From Pukyongiella litopenaei (GTDB taxonomy: Bacteria; Pseudomonadota; Alphaproteobacteria; Rhodobacterales; Rhodobacteraceae): 64,000 nt of DNA. Under the pieces are notes generated by a model. That model saw only the letters and a program-made list of their open reading frames with translations. It had not been told where the DNA came from and did not search any database. The position numbers and the translations under genes were made by a program. Location: contig NZ_CP027665.1 of NCBI RefSeq assembly GCF_003008555.2, positions 496,001 through 560,000 on the forward strand, written 5' to 3'. This document shows, piece after piece, positions 1-12,456 of the stretch. How positions within the stretch are numbered: position 1 is the stretch's first letter; each line of letters opens with the position of its first letter.

Positions 1-1120
1 CGCGCCCGGTCGCCCTGGCCACCGATTTGCCCAGAGAGGTCTTGCCGACGCCCGGCGGGCCGACGAGGCACATGATCGGCCCCTTCATCTTCTTGCTGCG
101 CTGCTGCACGGCCAGGTATTCGACGATCCGTTCCTTGACCTTCTCCAGGCCATAGTGATCGGCGTCCAGCACCTCCTGCGCGCGGTTCAGGTCCTTCTTG
201 ACCCGGCTCTTCACGCCCCAGGGGATCGACAGCATCCAGTCCAGATAGTTGCGCACCACCGTGGCCTCGGCCGACATCGGCGACATGTTCCTGAGCTTCT
301 TCAGCTCGGCCTCGGCCTTTTCCAGCGCCTCCTTCGACAGCTTGGTGGCGGCGATCTTCTCTTCCAGTTCGGCGATCTCGCCCGAACCGTCCTCGCCGTC
401 GCCCAGCTCCTTCTGAATGGCCTTCATCTGCTCATTCAGGTAATATTCGCGCTGGGTCTTCTCCATCTGCGACTTGACGCGGGTCTTGATCTTCTTCTCG
501 ACCTGCAGGACCGACATCTCGCCCTGCATCAGCCCATAGACCTTCTCCAGCCGCTCGCTGATCGACAGCGTCTCGAGCAGGTCCTGTTTCTGCTCCACTT
601 CGATGCCCAGGTGACCGGCCACGAGATCGGCCAGCCGCGCCGGATCGTCGGCATCGCCGACCGCGGCCAGCGCCTCGTCGGGAATGTTCTTGCGCACCTT
701 GGCGTAACGCTCGAATTCGTTGGCCACCGTGCGCTGCAGCGCCTCGATCGTGGCCGGGTCGCCGGGCATCTCGGTCAGATACTCGGCGCGGGCCTCGAAA
801 AACGCGTCATTGTCGAGAAACGTGTCGATGCGAACGCGCGCCTGCCCCTCGACCAGCACTTTCACGGTGCCGTCGGGAAGCTTCAGCAATTGCAGCACGT
901 TGGCCAGGACACCGGCCTTGTAGATGCCGTCGGTTTCGGGTTCGTCCTCGGCCGCGTCGATCTGGCTGGCCAGCAGGATCTGCTTGTCGTCGGCCATGAC
1001 CTCTTCCAGCGCGCGCACCGATTTCTCGCGCCCGACGAACAGCGGCACGATCATGTGCGGAAACACCACGATATCTCGCAGCGGCAGCACCGGGTAGGAG
1101 GCGTTGAGTTGGTCTTGCAT
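1..1120 (-). CDS. lon: ATP-dependent protease Lon, N-terminal part (gene runs off the window start)
   Basis: Lon is a cytoplasmic homo-oligomeric AAA+ serine protease that degrades misfolded and regulatory proteins. The visible 373 codons start MQDQLNASYPVLPLRDIVVF, a typical Lon N-domain opening, continue through the substrate-binding N-domain and a coiled-coil stretch (about residues 180-260), and reach the Walker A motif GPPGVGKTS near residue 355. The rest of the ATPase and the Ser-Lys protease domain lie beyond base 1. The ATG at 1120 is preceded by AAGGA, which supports this start. The upstream gene tgt is on the same strand but 267 bases away, so lon probably has its own promoter. Identity is certain; only the C-terminal half is missing. 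Confidence 0.97.
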   Translation of the reverse strand, partial: MQDQLNASYPVLPLRDIVVFPHMIVPLFVGREKSVRALEEVMADDKQILLASQIDAAEDEPETDGIYKAGVLANVLQLLKLPDGTVKVLVEGQARVRIDTFLDNDAFFEARAEYLTEMPGDPATIEALQRTVANEFERYAKVRKNIPDEALAAVGDADDPARLADLVAGHLGIEVEQKQDLLETLSISERLEKVYGLMQGEMSVLQVEKKIKTRVKSQMEKTQREYYLNEQMKAIQKELGDGEDGSGEIAELEEKIAATKLSKEALEKAEAELKKLRNMSPMSAEATVVRNYLDWMLSIPWGVKSRVKKDLNRAQEVLDADHYGLEKVKERIVEYLAVQQRSKKMKGPIMCLVGPPGVGKTSLGKSVARATGR

Positions 1121-1387
1121 GTCCGGTCCTTGTTGTTGGCAGAATGACACCGGCCCCCGTTTCCCGGGCAACCATCGGTCATCCCCTTCTCAGAAGGAAT
1201 AGGTGGGGCGTCGGCGGCCCCGATTCAACCAATCGAATTGGCAGGGCCCAGAATGACCGCTGCCCATCGCCGCTGCAAGCACACAATTTGCCCGGTTTCC
1301 GGCAATGCGCACGGCTTGCGGAACAGCCTGCGGGACGGCGGGCGGGGCGATCCGTGCCAAAGGCGCGGGAGCGGCGCCCGGCGTCAC

Positions 1388-2518
1388 CTATAACGGTTCG
1401 ATATCCCCCTGCGCGCGCCCGGCATCGAACGCCGCACGCCACTGCGCAAACGAGCCCGCGGCGATCGCGTCCCGCATGCCGGCCATGATGTCCTGGTAAT
1501 AGTGCAGGTTGTGCCAGGTCAGCAGCATCGAGCTGATGATTTCCTGGCTGCGGAACACATGGTGCAGATAGGCGCGGCTGTAGTTCCGGCAGGCCGGGCA
1601 GGCACAGGCCTCGTCCAGCGGGCGCGGATCGTCCTGGTGGCGCGCGTTCTTGATGTTCAGCACGCCATGACGGGTGAACACCTGCCCGGTGCGGCCCGAC
1701 CGCGACGGCAGGACGCAATCCATCATGTCGATGCCGCGTTCGACCGCGCCGACGATGTCGTCGGGCTTGCCGACGCCCATCAGGTAACGCGGCCGGTCAA
1801 CGGGCAGCATGGCCGGCGCATGATCGAGACAGCCGAACATGGCCTCCTGCCCCTCGCCGACGGCGAGCCCACCAACCGCGTAGCCGTCGAACCCGATACG
1901 CGTCAGCGCCTCGGCGCTTTCCTCGCGCAGCTCGCGCTCCAGCCCGCCCTGCTGGATGCCGAACAGCGCATGTCCCGGACGGTCCCCGAAGGCATCGCGC
2001 GACCGCTGCGCCCAGCGCATCGACAGGCGCATGCTGGCGGCGATGCGGTCGCGGTCGGCGGGCAGCGCCGGGCATTCGTCGAAACACATCACGATATCGG
2101 ACCCCAGCAGCCGCTGGATCTCCATGCTGCGTTCCGGGGTCAGCTCGTGGCTGGACCCGTCGATATGGCTCTTGAAGGTCACGCCCTGCTCGGTCAGCTT
2201 GCGCAGCCCGGCCAGCGACATGACCTGAAAACCGCCGGAATCCGTCAGGATGGGCCGGTCCCAGTTCATGAACCGGTGCAGCCCGCCCAGCCGGTCGATC
2301 CGTTCGGCGCCGGGGCGCAGCATCAGGTGATAGGTGTTGCCCAGCAGGATGTCGGCGCCGGTCTGCGCCACGCTTTCCGGCATCATCGCCTTGACCGTGG
2401 CCGCCGTCCCCACCGGCATGAAGGCCGGCGTGCGGATCTGGCCGCGCGGCGTTTCAATCACGCCGGCGCGGGCGGCGCCATCGGTGGCATCGAGCTGAAA
2501 CGAAAATTTCCCGGCCAT
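1388..2518 (-). CDS. tgt: queuine tRNA-ribosyltransferase (tRNA-guanine transglycosylase)
   Basis: This enzyme exchanges the wobble guanine of GUN-anticodon tRNAs for preQ1 during queuosine synthesis. The 376 residues match the bacterial family length. DSGGFQ holds the general base Asp93; [10 protein letters not shown] holds the nucleophile Asp267; Cys305, Cys307, Cys310 and His336 form the zinc site. The start at 2518 is preceded by purine-rich GGGGACGGG, part of an 11-base tandem repeat. It lies downstream of carB on the same strand with an 89-base gap. No queA is visible nearby in this window. Assignment follows from full-length family motifs. Confidence 0.97.
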   Translation of the reverse strand: MAGKFSFQLDATDGAARAGVIETPRGQIRTPAFMPVGTAATVKAMMPESVAQTGADILLGNTYHLMLRPGAERIDRLGGLHRFMNWDRPILTDSGGFQVMSLAGLRKLTEQGVTFKSHIDGSSHELTPERSMEIQRLLGSDIVMCFDECPALPADRDRIAASMRLSMRWAQRSRDAFGDRPGHALFGIQQGGLERELREESAEALTRIGFDGYAVGGLAVGEGQEAMFGCLDHAPAMLPVDRPRYLMGVGKPDDIVGAVERGIDMMDCVLPSRSGRTGQVFTRHGVLNIKNARHQDDPRPLDEACACPACRNYSRAYLHHVFRSQEIISSMLLTWHNLHYYQDIMAGMRDAIAAGSFAQWRAAFDAGRAQGDIEPL

Positions 2519-2525
2519 GCCGCCC

Positions 2526-2558
2526 GTCCCCTGGTTGTCCCCTGGTTGTCCCCTGCCC
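2526..2558. repeat. 11-base tandem repeat, about three copies
   Basis: GTCCCCTGGTT occurs at 2526-2536 and 2537-2547, followed by the related GTCCCCTGCCC at 2548-2558. It lies just upstream of tgt. On the minus strand each unit reads AACCAGGGGAC, so it supplies more than one AGGGGA purine run close to the tgt start and may affect translation initiation. This last point is inference. Confidence 0.8.
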
Positions 2559-2607
2559 CGGCGCCCGCGCCCGCCCGTTCACACCCGGCCGGCGATCTGC
2601 GGGCCGG

Positions 2608-5949
<3,342 letters not shown>

Positions 5950-6004
5950 GGGCTGATTCCTGATCCGGGACGCGGGGCGCCACCCGGCGCCCAAATTGTT
6001 GCGC

Positions 6005-6032
6005 GTTATAGGCAAGGCGGGAAAAGGTGCAA
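6005..6032 (-). promoter_or_regulatory. predicted sigma-70 promoter for carB
   Basis: Reading the minus strand, TTGCAC (6032-6027) and TATAAC (6010-6005) are separated by 16 bases and lie 56 bases upstream of the carB start. Both hexamers are close to the housekeeping consensus. This is a pattern match only. Confidence 0.5.
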
Positions 6033-6084
6033 GGGGGTGCGCGCCGGCATCCCGCCCCGTTCCGCGCCGTCCCGGCGCTCAGAC

Positions 6085-6113
6085 TTGACTTCCCGGCCAA
6101 GTCCATGTGTATC
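6085..6113 (+). promoter_or_regulatory. predicted promoter for aspS
   Basis: TTGACT (6085-6090) and TGTATC (6108-6113) are separated by 17 bases and end 36 bases before the aspS start. The -35 is good and the -10 weak. Together with the carB promoter it makes 5950-6149 a divergent promoter region. Confidence 0.4.
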
Positions 6114-6149
6114 GGCGCGATATTTTCCGCGCCCGAAGGGACCGATCCG

Positions 6150-7925
6150 ATGCACGCCTATCGCAGCCACACCTGCGCCGATCTTACCGCCGCCGATACC
6201 GGAACCACCGTCCGCCTGTCGGGCTGGGTTCACCGGGTCCGCGACCACGGCGGTGTGCTGTTCATCGACCTGCGCGACCATTACGGCGTCACCCAGATCC
6301 TGTGCGACGGAGACAGTGCCGCCTTTGATGAACTCGAAAAGGTCCGGTCCGAATGGTGCATCCGCATCGACGGCACAGTCAAGGCGCGTGACCCCGACCT
6401 GGTCAATCCCAAGCTGCCCACCGGCGAGATCGAGGTCTATGTCCGCGATCTGGAAGTGCTGGGTGCCGCGTCCGAACTGCCGCTGATGGTGTTCGGCGAC
6501 CAGGAATACCCCGAGGAAACCCGCCTGCGGTACCGGTTCCTCGACCTGCGCCGCGAGGCGATGCAGTCCAACATGACCCTGCGCTCGGACGTTGTCGCCA
6601 GCATGCGCCGCCGCATGTGGGACCAAGGGTTCCGGGAATACCAGACCCCGGTGATCACCGCATCCTCGCCCGAGGGCGCGCGCGATTTCCTGGTGCCGTC
6701 GCGCCTGCATCCGGGCCGGTTCTACGCGCTTCCGCAGGCGCCGCAGCAGTTCAAGCAGCTGATCATGGTGTCGGGGTTCGACAGGTATTTCCAGATCGCG
6801 CCCTGTTTCCGCGACGAGGACCCGCGCGCCGACCGCTCGCCCACCGATTTCTACCAGCTCGACATGGAAATGTCCTTCGTCACCCAGCAGGATGTGTTCG
6901 ACACCATCCAGCCGGTGTTGCGCGGCGTGTTCGAGGAATTCGCCGATGGTGCGACCGTCGATGCCGACTGGCCGCAGATCAGCTATCGCGACGCGGCGCT
7001 GTGGTATGGCACCGACAAGCCCGACCTGCGCAACCCGATCAGGATGCAGCGCGTATCCGAGCATTTCGCGGGCGGCGGCTTTGCGATTTTTGCCAAGCTT
7101 CTGGAACAGGACGGCACCGAGATCCGCGCCATCCCCGCCCCCGGCGGTGGTTCGCGCAAGTTCTGCGACCGGATGAACAAGTTCGCCCAGGGCGAAGGCC
7201 TGCCGGGGATGGGCTATATCTTCTGGCGCGAGGGCGCGGACGGTATGGAAGCGGCCGGCCCGCTGGCCAAGAATATCGGCCCCGAACGGACCGAGGCAAT
7301 CCGGCAGCAGCTGGGTCTCGGCGTCGGTGACGCGGCGTTTTTCCTCGGCGGCAAGCCGTCGGATTTCGAAACCGTGGCCGGCAAGGCCCGCGTGGTGATC
7401 GGCGACGAACTGGGGCTGACCGAAACCGACCGTTTCGCCTTTGCCTGGATCGTCGATTTCCCGATCTACGAACGCGACGCAGAAACCGGCAAGGTGGATT
7501 TCGAACACAACCCGTTCTCGATGCCGCAGGGCGGCATGGAAGCGCTGCAGGGCGATCCGCTCGACGTTCTGGGCTATCAGTATGACCTGGCCTGCAACGG
7601 CTACGAGATCCTGTCGGGCGCGATCCGCAACCATATTCCCGAAATCATGTTCCGCGCCTTCGAGATCGCCGGCTATGACGAGGCCGAGGTGCGGCGCCGG
7701 TTCGGCGGGCTGGTCAATGCGTTCCAGTATGGCGCGCCGCCGCACGGAGGCTGCGCCGCCGGGATCGACCGGATCGTGATGCTGCTGGCGGATACGGTCA
7801 ACATCCGCGAGGTCATCATGTTCCCGATGAACCAGCGCGCCGAGGACCTGATGATGTCGGCCCCGTCCGAACCGACCTCGGATCAGTTGATGGAACTGGG
7901 CCTGCGCGTGATCCCGCAGGAGTGA
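6150..7925 (+). CDS. aspS: aspartyl-tRNA synthetase
   Basis: This class IIb synthetase charges tRNA(Asp) with aspartate in the cytoplasm. The 591 residues begin [12 protein letters not shown]. They carry an N-terminal OB-fold anticodon-binding domain (about 1-110), the class II core with motif 2 ([12 protein letters not shown]) and motif 3 (GIDRIVMLL), and the bacterial GAD insertion. The length is standard for bacterial AspRS. The open frame extends to 6027, but family alignment favours the ATG at 6150. Whether it is a discriminating or a non-discriminating enzyme cannot be decided here. It is divergent from carB. Confidence 0.98.
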   Translation: MHAYRSHTCADLTAADTGTTVRLSGWVHRVRDHGGVLFIDLRDHYGVTQILCDGDSAAFDELEKVRSEWCIRIDGTVKARDPDLVNPKLPTGEIEVYVRDLEVLGAASELPLMVFGDQEYPEETRLRYRFLDLRREAMQSNMTLRSDVVASMRRRMWDQGFREYQTPVITASSPEGARDFLVPSRLHPGRFYALPQAPQQFKQLIMVSGFDRYFQIAPCFRDEDPRADRSPTDFYQLDMEMSFVTQQDVFDTIQPVLRGVFEEFADGATVDADWPQISYRDAALWYGTDKPDLRNPIRMQRVSEHFAGGGFAIFAKLLEQDGTEIRAIPAPGGGSRKFCDRMNKFAQGEGLPGMGYIFWREGADGMEAAGPLAKNIGPERTEAIRQQLGLGVGDAAFFLGGKPSDFETVAGKARVVIGDELGLTETDRFAFAWIVDFPIYERDAETGKVDFEHNPFSMPQGGMEALQGDPLDVLGYQYDLACNGYEILSGAIRNHIPEIMFRAFEIAGYDEAEVRRRFGGLVNAFQYGAPPHGGCAAGIDRIVMLLADTVNIREVIMFPMNQRAEDLMMSAPSEPTSDQLMELGLRVIPQE

Positions 7926-8127
7926 TCCGCGGCGGGCGCGTCTATGGCAGCTGACCGGGGCTGGACGAAGCCGCGCTCTGTCAGCGCCGCGGCCTGATGC
8001 CGACCGGCGACGTACGTGGCCGGGCCGCATGGGTCATGCGCGCGGCGACCGGGCTGGAAACTTCGGTCTTTCCGGGGTTGAACATGGGCGCCGATCCGGG
8101 ATTACTGCGATGAGAAAGGATCACGCC

Positions 8128-8847
8128 ATGACGGACCCGACCGACACTCCCGTTGGCGCCCCGGTTCCCGGCTGGAGCCCGCCGCCGGTTCCCGGTGGCG
8201 ATATCCTGGAAGGCCGCCACGCGCGGCTCGAACCGCTGAACTCGGCCAGCCATGGCGCCGCTCTCTTTCGTGCGGTCGACGGGCATGACCGCCTCTGGAC
8301 CTACATGCCCTACGGCCCGTTCGAGACCGAACAGGCCTATTGCGACTGGGTGGACGGCGTCACGGCGGATTCCGCCCTGTCCTTCTACGCGATCTTCAAC
8401 CGCGACACCGGGGCCTGGGGCGGCGTGGCCTCGTATCTGCGCATCGCCCCCGAGGCCGGGTCCATCGAGGTCGGCCATATCAACCTGGCGCCGGGGCTGG
8501 CACAGACGGCGGCGGCCACCGAAGCGATCGTCCTGATGATGGGCTGGGCCTTCGAGGCCGGGTATCGCCGGTTCGAATGGAAATGCGACGCGCTGAACCG
8601 GCCATCGCGTCGCGCCGCCCAGCGGCTGGGCCTGAGCTATGAAGGCATCTTCCGGCAGGCGGTCGTGGTCAAGGGGCGCAACCGCGACACCGCCTGGTTC
8701 GCCGCCATCGACAAGGAATGGCCCGCGTTGCGCGACGCATATGACGCCTGGCTGGCGCCGTCGAATTTCGACGCAGACGGACGGCAAAAACGCGCCCTCG
8801 GCGCGTTTACCACCCCGATCCGGGTCGCCTCCGATCCAACCCTCTGA
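8128..8847 (+). CDS. GNAT-family N-acetyltransferase (RimJ/RimL-like)
   Basis: A 239-residue protein of the GNAT fold related to ribosomal-protein and small-molecule acetyltransferases. The segment from GRHARLEPL through GVASYLRI, EVGHINLAP and FEWKCDALNRPSRRAAQRLGL shows the usual RimL-like order of strands and the acetyl-CoA loop region, followed by the typical ending GLSYEGIFRQ. The start at 8128 (MTDPTDTP) is chosen because AAAGGA lies seven bases upstream; an ATG at 8110 is in frame but has no such site. It stands alone 202 bases downstream of aspS. The substrate is not predictable. Similar proteins are often annotated only as GNAT acetyltransferase. Confidence 0.88.
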   Translation: MTDPTDTPVGAPVPGWSPPPVPGGDILEGRHARLEPLNSASHGAALFRAVDGHDRLWTYMPYGPFETEQAYCDWVDGVTADSALSFYAIFNRDTGAWGGVASYLRIAPEAGSIEVGHINLAPGLAQTAAATEAIVLMMGWAFEAGYRRFEWKCDALNRPSRRAAQRLGLSYEGIFRQAVVVKGRNRDTAWFAAIDKEWPALRDAYDAWLAPSNFDADGRQKRALGAFTTPIRVASDPTL

Positions 8848-8980
8848 CCCGACCCCCTGAACGGCTGACGGCCCGGTCCCGCGACACGGCCCATCCCGGC
8901 GCCGCCGAGCCTTCCGCAAAACCGGCCCGCCACCGCCCCGTGGCCGCCCATGTGTTGCAACCGCGCGCGCGATCCCCGGA

Positions 8981-9094
8981 TCAGGACCGAGGCCTGTCGC
9001 GCAACGCCTGTTTCCGCGGGCGGCCGATCAGACGCGACTGCACGAACAGGACGGCGCCCAGCGACACCAGCGCGGCGAGAAATGTCGCCACCAT
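8981..9094 (-). CDS. possible 37-residue single-pass membrane peptide downstream of the response regulator
   Basis: The frame starts with ATG at 9094, one base after the TGA stop of the response regulator gene, and ends with TGA at 8981. The peptide opens MVATFLAALVSLGAVLFVQS, a strong hydrophobic helix, and ends in a basic tail (RLIGRPRKQALRDRPRS). The tight spacing suggests translational coupling, and one helix followed by positive charge fits a small inner-membrane protein. It belongs to no family I can name. Homologues next to the same regulator in other genomes would be needed to be sure it is a gene. Confidence 0.4.
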   Translation of the reverse strand: MVATFLAALVSLGAVLFVQSRLIGRPRKQALRDRPRS

Positions 9095-9095
9095 C

Positions 9096-9815
9096 TCAGA
9101 TCGCCCGTCGCTGCTGCAGCCGATCCCGGATCAGCCCGGAGATATGGGCCGCCTCGTCGGCAACGGGTCCGCCGCGGGCACGGCCGCGGGCCAGCGCGGC
9201 CGCGGCCTGGGCCAGCACGTTGTCATCGGCACTGCGCGCCACCCCGCCCAGGAACTGGGCGACATAGTCGAGCATCGAGCCCTCGGCCCCATCGTCCAGC
9301 ACGTCGGCCGCATGGGCCATGTCGTCCCGATAGGCAATCGGATCGGGGCAGATCACCTCGTCCTCGACCGCACGCGGACCAAAGGCGCGGCGATCCTCGG
9401 GCAGGCGCGACAGCACCGCGTTCTGGAACACGGCCAGCGATGTCACCGGCTTGGCTAGGAACCCGTCGGCTCCCGCCGCGATTGCCGCCGATTCCGCGAA
9501 ATCGTCGCCCGACATGCCCAGGATCACCGGCACGCGCGGGGTGGCCGAGGCCAGTTCCTCGATCAGCGACACGCCGGACCCGTCGGGCAAGCCCAGGTCG
9601 ACGAAGATCACCGAGGGGCGGTAGATCTGCAAATGCCGCCGCGCCGATTTCAGACAATCGGCGCGGCGGATGCGCGCGCCCGATCGCAGGCACAGAAGAC
9701 GCATCGCCTCGCAGGCGTAGCGGCTGTCCTCGACCACCAGAACGGTCAGCCCCAGCAAGGGCCGGTTGGCGGTCGGTTGACGGTGAGTCGCGGCAAACAG
9801 GTCCGAATCATCCAT
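9096..9815 (-). CDS. response regulator with CheY-like receiver domain and helical C-terminal region
   Basis: The 239-residue protein begins MDDSDLFAAT at 9815, where GAGGAG precedes the ATG. Residues 23-135 form a receiver domain: acidic pocket VVEDS (Glu29, Asp30), phospho-acceptor Asp73 in VDLGLPDG, the switch residue in LGMSGDD, and Lys122 in AKPV. Residues 136-239 are predicted helical and match no output domain that I recognise; there is no evident HTH. No histidine kinase is adjacent, so it is an orphan regulator, perhaps acting by protein-protein contact. A tiny membrane-peptide frame follows directly. Confidence 0.85.
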   Translation of the reverse strand: MDDSDLFAATHRQPTANRPLLGLTVLVVEDSRYACEAMRLLCLRSGARIRRADCLKSARRHLQIYRPSVIFVDLGLPDGSGVSLIEELASATPRVPVILGMSGDDFAESAAIAAGADGFLAKPVTSLAVFQNAVLSRLPEDRRAFGPRAVEDEVICPDPIAYRDDMAHAADVLDDGAEGSMLDYVAQFLGGVARSADDNVLAQAAAALARGRARGGPVADEAAHISGLIRDRLQQRRAI

Positions 9816-9988
9816 CTTGCAATTTCTCCTCGGCAGGCGCGCCAAGGCTAGGCGGGGATGCCTAACGATACGTTAACACCCTTGCCCCCCGCCCCACCCG
9901 GCGGCATAACCCGGCCCGACGCCCCCCGTTCGGCCAGCCCGTTCGACAACCCCATTCGACCACCCCATTCGACCACAAGGAGCATCCC

Positions 9989-10393
9989 ATGATCGGCCGC
10001 CTGAACCACGTCGCCATCGCCGTCCCCGATCTCGAAGCGGCCTCGGCGCAGTATCGCGATGCCCTGGGCGCCAGCGTCGGCGCACCGCAGGACGAACCCG
10101 ATCACGGCGTCACCGTGGTCTTCATCGACCTGCCCAACACCAAGATCGAACTGCTCTACCCGCTGGGCGAGAACAGCCCGATCCAGGGCTTTCTCGACAA
10201 GAACCCCGCGGGCGGCATCCACCATGTCTGCTACGAGGTCGAGGATATCCTGGCCGCGCGCGACCACCTGCAGGCGACGGGGGCACGCGTGCTGGGCAGC
10301 GGCGAACCCCGGATCGGCGCCCATGGCAAACCGGTGCTGTTCCTGCATCCCAAGGATTTCAACGGCTGCCTGGTCGAACTGGAACAGGTCTGA
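9989..10393 (+). CDS. mce: methylmalonyl-CoA epimerase
   Basis: This glyoxalase-fold enzyme interconverts (2S)- and (2R)-methylmalonyl-CoA in the propionyl-CoA to succinyl-CoA route, ahead of B12-dependent methylmalonyl-CoA mutase. The 134 residues open MIGRLNHVAIAVPDLEAA and contain the metal-site residues His7, His79 (GGIHHVCYEV) and Glu130 (CLVELEQV). Length and motifs are standard. It is followed after ten bases by a DUF1467 gene, an arrangement common in alphaproteobacteria, so the two are probably cotranscribed. A short imperfect repeat based on CCCATTCGACCA lies just upstream (about 9943-9978). Confidence 0.95.
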   Translation: MIGRLNHVAIAVPDLEAASAQYRDALGASVGAPQDEPDHGVTVVFIDLPNTKIELLYPLGENSPIQGFLDKNPAGGIHHVCYEVEDILAARDHLQATGARVLGSGEPRIGAHGKPVLFLHPKDFNGCLVELEQV

Positions 10394-10403
10394 GGACACC
10401 GAC

Positions 10404-10685
10404 ATGGCCATCGTATCGGCAATCGTGCTCTATGTCGTGATCTGGTTCATGGCATTCTTCATCGCCCTGCCGATCCGGCTCAAGACCCAGGGCGACGTGG
10501 GCGAAGTCGTCCCCGGCACCCATGCGGGCGCGCCGGCGCAGCACCACCTGAAGGCCAAGTTCAGGATCGTCACCGTGGTGGCGTTCGTGATCTGGGTCAT
10601 CGTCGTGGCGATCATCCTGTCGGGCGTGCTCGGCGTGGGCGATATCGACTGGTTCCACCGGATGGACCCGACCGTCGAAAGCTGA
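10404..10685 (+). CDS. DUF1467 family membrane protein
   Basis: A 93-residue protein with two hydrophobic helices, at about residues 3-23 (IVLYVVIWFMAFFIALPIRL) and 54-76 (VVAFVIWVIVVAIILSG). A short hydrophilic segment between them has the family's GDVGEVVPGTHAGAP stretch. Members are small inner-membrane or secreted proteins of unknown function, frequently encoded directly after methylmalonyl-CoA epimerase, as here. The ATG at 10404 follows GAGGACACCGAC. The link to epimerase is positional only. Confidence 0.85.
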   Translation: MAIVSAIVLYVVIWFMAFFIALPIRLKTQGDVGEVVPGTHAGAPAQHHLKAKFRIVTVVAFVIWVIVVAIILSGVLGVGDIDWFHRMDPTVES

Positions 10686-10746
10686 CCGCCAGACAGCGCC
10701 CGCCGCCAATTCGGGTCACCCGGACCGGGCGCACCGACGGTTGCGC

Positions 10747-11448
10747 TCAATACTGTCGCAACCGCCCGTTGAGCATGTGGAACAGATGGGTAAAGGTGGC
10801 CGCCCCGACGATCGGAACCAGCAGGTTCACCAGCGGCACCGATAACGGGATCGCCATCAGCGTGCCCGCCAGCCAGACCCTGCCCGCATATTGCCTGCGC
10901 AGCCGCTTCGCGCCGTCACGGCCGATCCGGCGCATGGCGGCCAGCATGATATATTCACGGCCCAGCAGGAATCCGTTCAGCCCCCAGAAGATGAACATCG
11001 CGAAGGGCGTAAAGACGACATAGAGCAGGATCGCCACGAGGTTCGCCGCGATCAGCACGCCGAGGAAATTCACCGTATCCCGCAAAGCATCGCCGAACGG
11101 CACCGGATCGACCGGCGGCAGGCCGCGGTAATGCCGGTCCTCGACCGCCTGCGCCACCTCGTCGAGGAACATCGAGGTGATCGCCGAGGCGACCGGCACC
11201 ATCAGGAACACCGACAGGATCATCATCACGACCAGCGAGGACCAGCTCAGCAGGTCGCCCAGCCAGGTCACCTCGCCAACGATCGGCAGCGTCGTGCTGT
11301 CTCCGGTCAGCCAGCCGATCAGATACATTACCCCGGCACTGGCCGCGATCAGCAGCGCCAGCGTCAGCGCCACGCCCAGGCCCAGCACCTTGCGAAAACG
11401 CGGGTCGCCCAACTGCCCCAGCGCCAGGAGAAAGGCCCGCAGGATCAT
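10747..11448 (-). CDS. EI24-domain (CysZ-like) inner-membrane protein
   Basis: A 233-residue polytopic protein with about four hydrophobic segments (near residues 23-45, 75-95, 130-160 and 195-220). The sequence resembles the EI24/CysZ family, including the region around VEDRHYRGLPPVDPVPFGDALRDTVNF that family members share. CysZ itself is a sulfate permease in enterobacteria; alphaproteobacterial members have not been shown to transport sulfate, and there is no cysteine-synthesis gene here. Its ATG overlaps the stop of the upstream nitroreductase gene (ATGA at 11445-11448), so the two are translationally coupled. Confidence 0.85.
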   Translation of the reverse strand: MILRAFLLALGQLGDPRFRKVLGLGVALTLALLIAASAGVMYLIGWLTGDSTTLPIVGEVTWLGDLLSWSSLVVMMILSVFLMVPVASAITSMFLDEVAQAVEDRHYRGLPPVDPVPFGDALRDTVNFLGVLIAANLVAILLYVVFTPFAMFIFWGLNGFLLGREYIMLAAMRRIGRDGAKRLRRQYAGRVWLAGTLMAIPLSVPLVNLLVPIVGAATFTHLFHMLNGRLRQY

Positions 11449-12023
11449 GCCTCGGCCCAGTCGGTTATCGCGTCGAGATCGGGCCGCGGCCGTTCGGGCG
11501 GGGCTCCGGTTTCGGTGCCGATATGGATGAACCCGGCCACCTGTTCATGCGCGGCAAGCCCCAGCCCGTCGGCGCAGAACCCCCGGTCATGGGCCGGCCA
11601 CCCGGACAGCCAGTTCGCCCCCCATCCCGAGGCCAGGGCGGCGTTCAGCAACGCGCAGCAGACCGCCCCCGCCGACAGGGTCTGTTCATAGGCCGGGATC
11701 TTGTCGCTGTCGCGCCGCACCTCGATCACCGCCACGGCAAGGTTGCCCAGGTCGAACTGCTGACGCCCCTTGGCGATATCCTCGGGCGGTTTTCCCAATG
11801 CCGCGCCGCGCGCCTCCACCACGCCGGCCAGCCGGTCCAGGGCCGCCGCGTTCAGCACGATGAACCGCCACGGCTCCAGCTTGCCGTGATCGGGGCTGCG
11901 GGCGGCGGCGGTCAGGATGGGCATCAGCGCCGCCCGATCCGGGACCGGCAGGCCCAGCGTCTTGGCCGGGCGCGACCGCCGCGACAACAGGAAATCGAGC
12001 GCGGCCTGGTTTCGATCGGGCAT
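11445..12023 (-). CDS. nitroreductase family protein (YdjA/RutE-like single-domain FMN enzyme)
   Basis: The 192-residue protein starts MPDRNQAALDFLLSRRSRPAKTL at 12023, preceded by AGAGGA. The RRS motif near the N-terminus and the segment AARSPDHGKLEPWRFIVL are the FMN-binding signatures of compact nitroreductases related to E. coli YdjA. These are FMN-dependent NAD(P)H oxidoreductases whose natural substrate is usually unknown. The frame stays open to 12239, but only the 12023 start has a ribosome binding site. It forms a two-gene operon with the EI24 gene and is divergent from a lipoprotein gene. Confidence 0.9.
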   Translation of the reverse strand: MPDRNQAALDFLLSRRSRPAKTLGLPVPDRAALMPILTAAARSPDHGKLEPWRFIVLNAAALDRLAGVVEARGAALGKPPEDIAKGRQQFDLGNLAVAVIEVRRDSDKIPAYEQTLSAGAVCCALLNAALASGWGANWLSGWPAHDRGFCADGLGLAAHEQVAGFIHIGTETGAPPERPRPDLDAITDWAEA

Positions 12024-12171
12024 GAAGTTAATCCTCTTTACATCCCAGTCCTGCCCTATCTCGGCGCAGGCGCGCAAATATTCAAGGGGTAAAAGATGCG
12101 TGACCCCGGTTGTTGGCCGTCGAGGCGGCGCGCGAACATGGTATGATGCCGGCACCGCCGAAGGAGCCGAG

Positions 12172-12402
12172 ATGACCCGCCTGACGATACCCGCCGCCCT
12201 GTCGGCCGCGCTCATGGCGCTTGCCGGCTGTGATCCCACCGCATCTGGGCTGGATTCTGGTTCTGATTCTGGCCTCTATGCCTCGCCTGCCGGCAATTAC
12301 GGCGGCCGTCCTGCCGGCCTTGCGCCGCCACCCGGCCGCACCGCGCAGGAACGCGCCGAACGGCGGGCCTATTACCGGGGGCCGCGCGGGGACGAATTCT
12401 AG
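12172..12402 (+). CDS. small putative lipoprotein
   Basis: A 76-residue protein with a lipoprotein signal peptide (MTRLTIPAALSAALMALAGC) ending in the lipobox LAGC, Cys20 being the predicted lipidated residue. The mature part is short, polar, rich in glycine and proline, and ends RAYYRGPRGDEF. No domain is recognisable. AAGGAG stands five bases before the ATG, which supports translation. It probably sits in the inner or outer membrane facing the periplasm. Function unknown. Confidence 0.7.
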   Translation: MTRLTIPAALSAALMALAGCDPTASGLDSGSDSGLYASPAGNYGGRPAGLAPPPGRTAQERAERRAYYRGPRGDEF

Positions 12403-12456
12403 GCCGCTACCCGACCGGCAAACCCGCACGCAGATCGCCGCTGCCGACCGGCCTTA

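Noticed and set aside
1190-1387. A GTG-started 65-codon frame directly after the tgt stop
   Set aside because: Composition is repetitive (PPAVPQAVPQAV) and no ribosome binding site or family match supports translation.
5950-6015. N-terminal extension of CarB by 22 residues
   Set aside because: No ribosome binding site, overlaps the promoter hexamers, and CarB proteins start at MPKRTDI.
7997-8112. A 38-codon frame MPTGDVRGRAAWVMRAATGL between aspS and the acetyltransferase
   Set aside because: It lacks a clear ribosome binding site, overlaps the in-frame upstream ATG of the acetyltransferase in another frame, and I recognise no family; it may be a gene remnant but cannot be supported.
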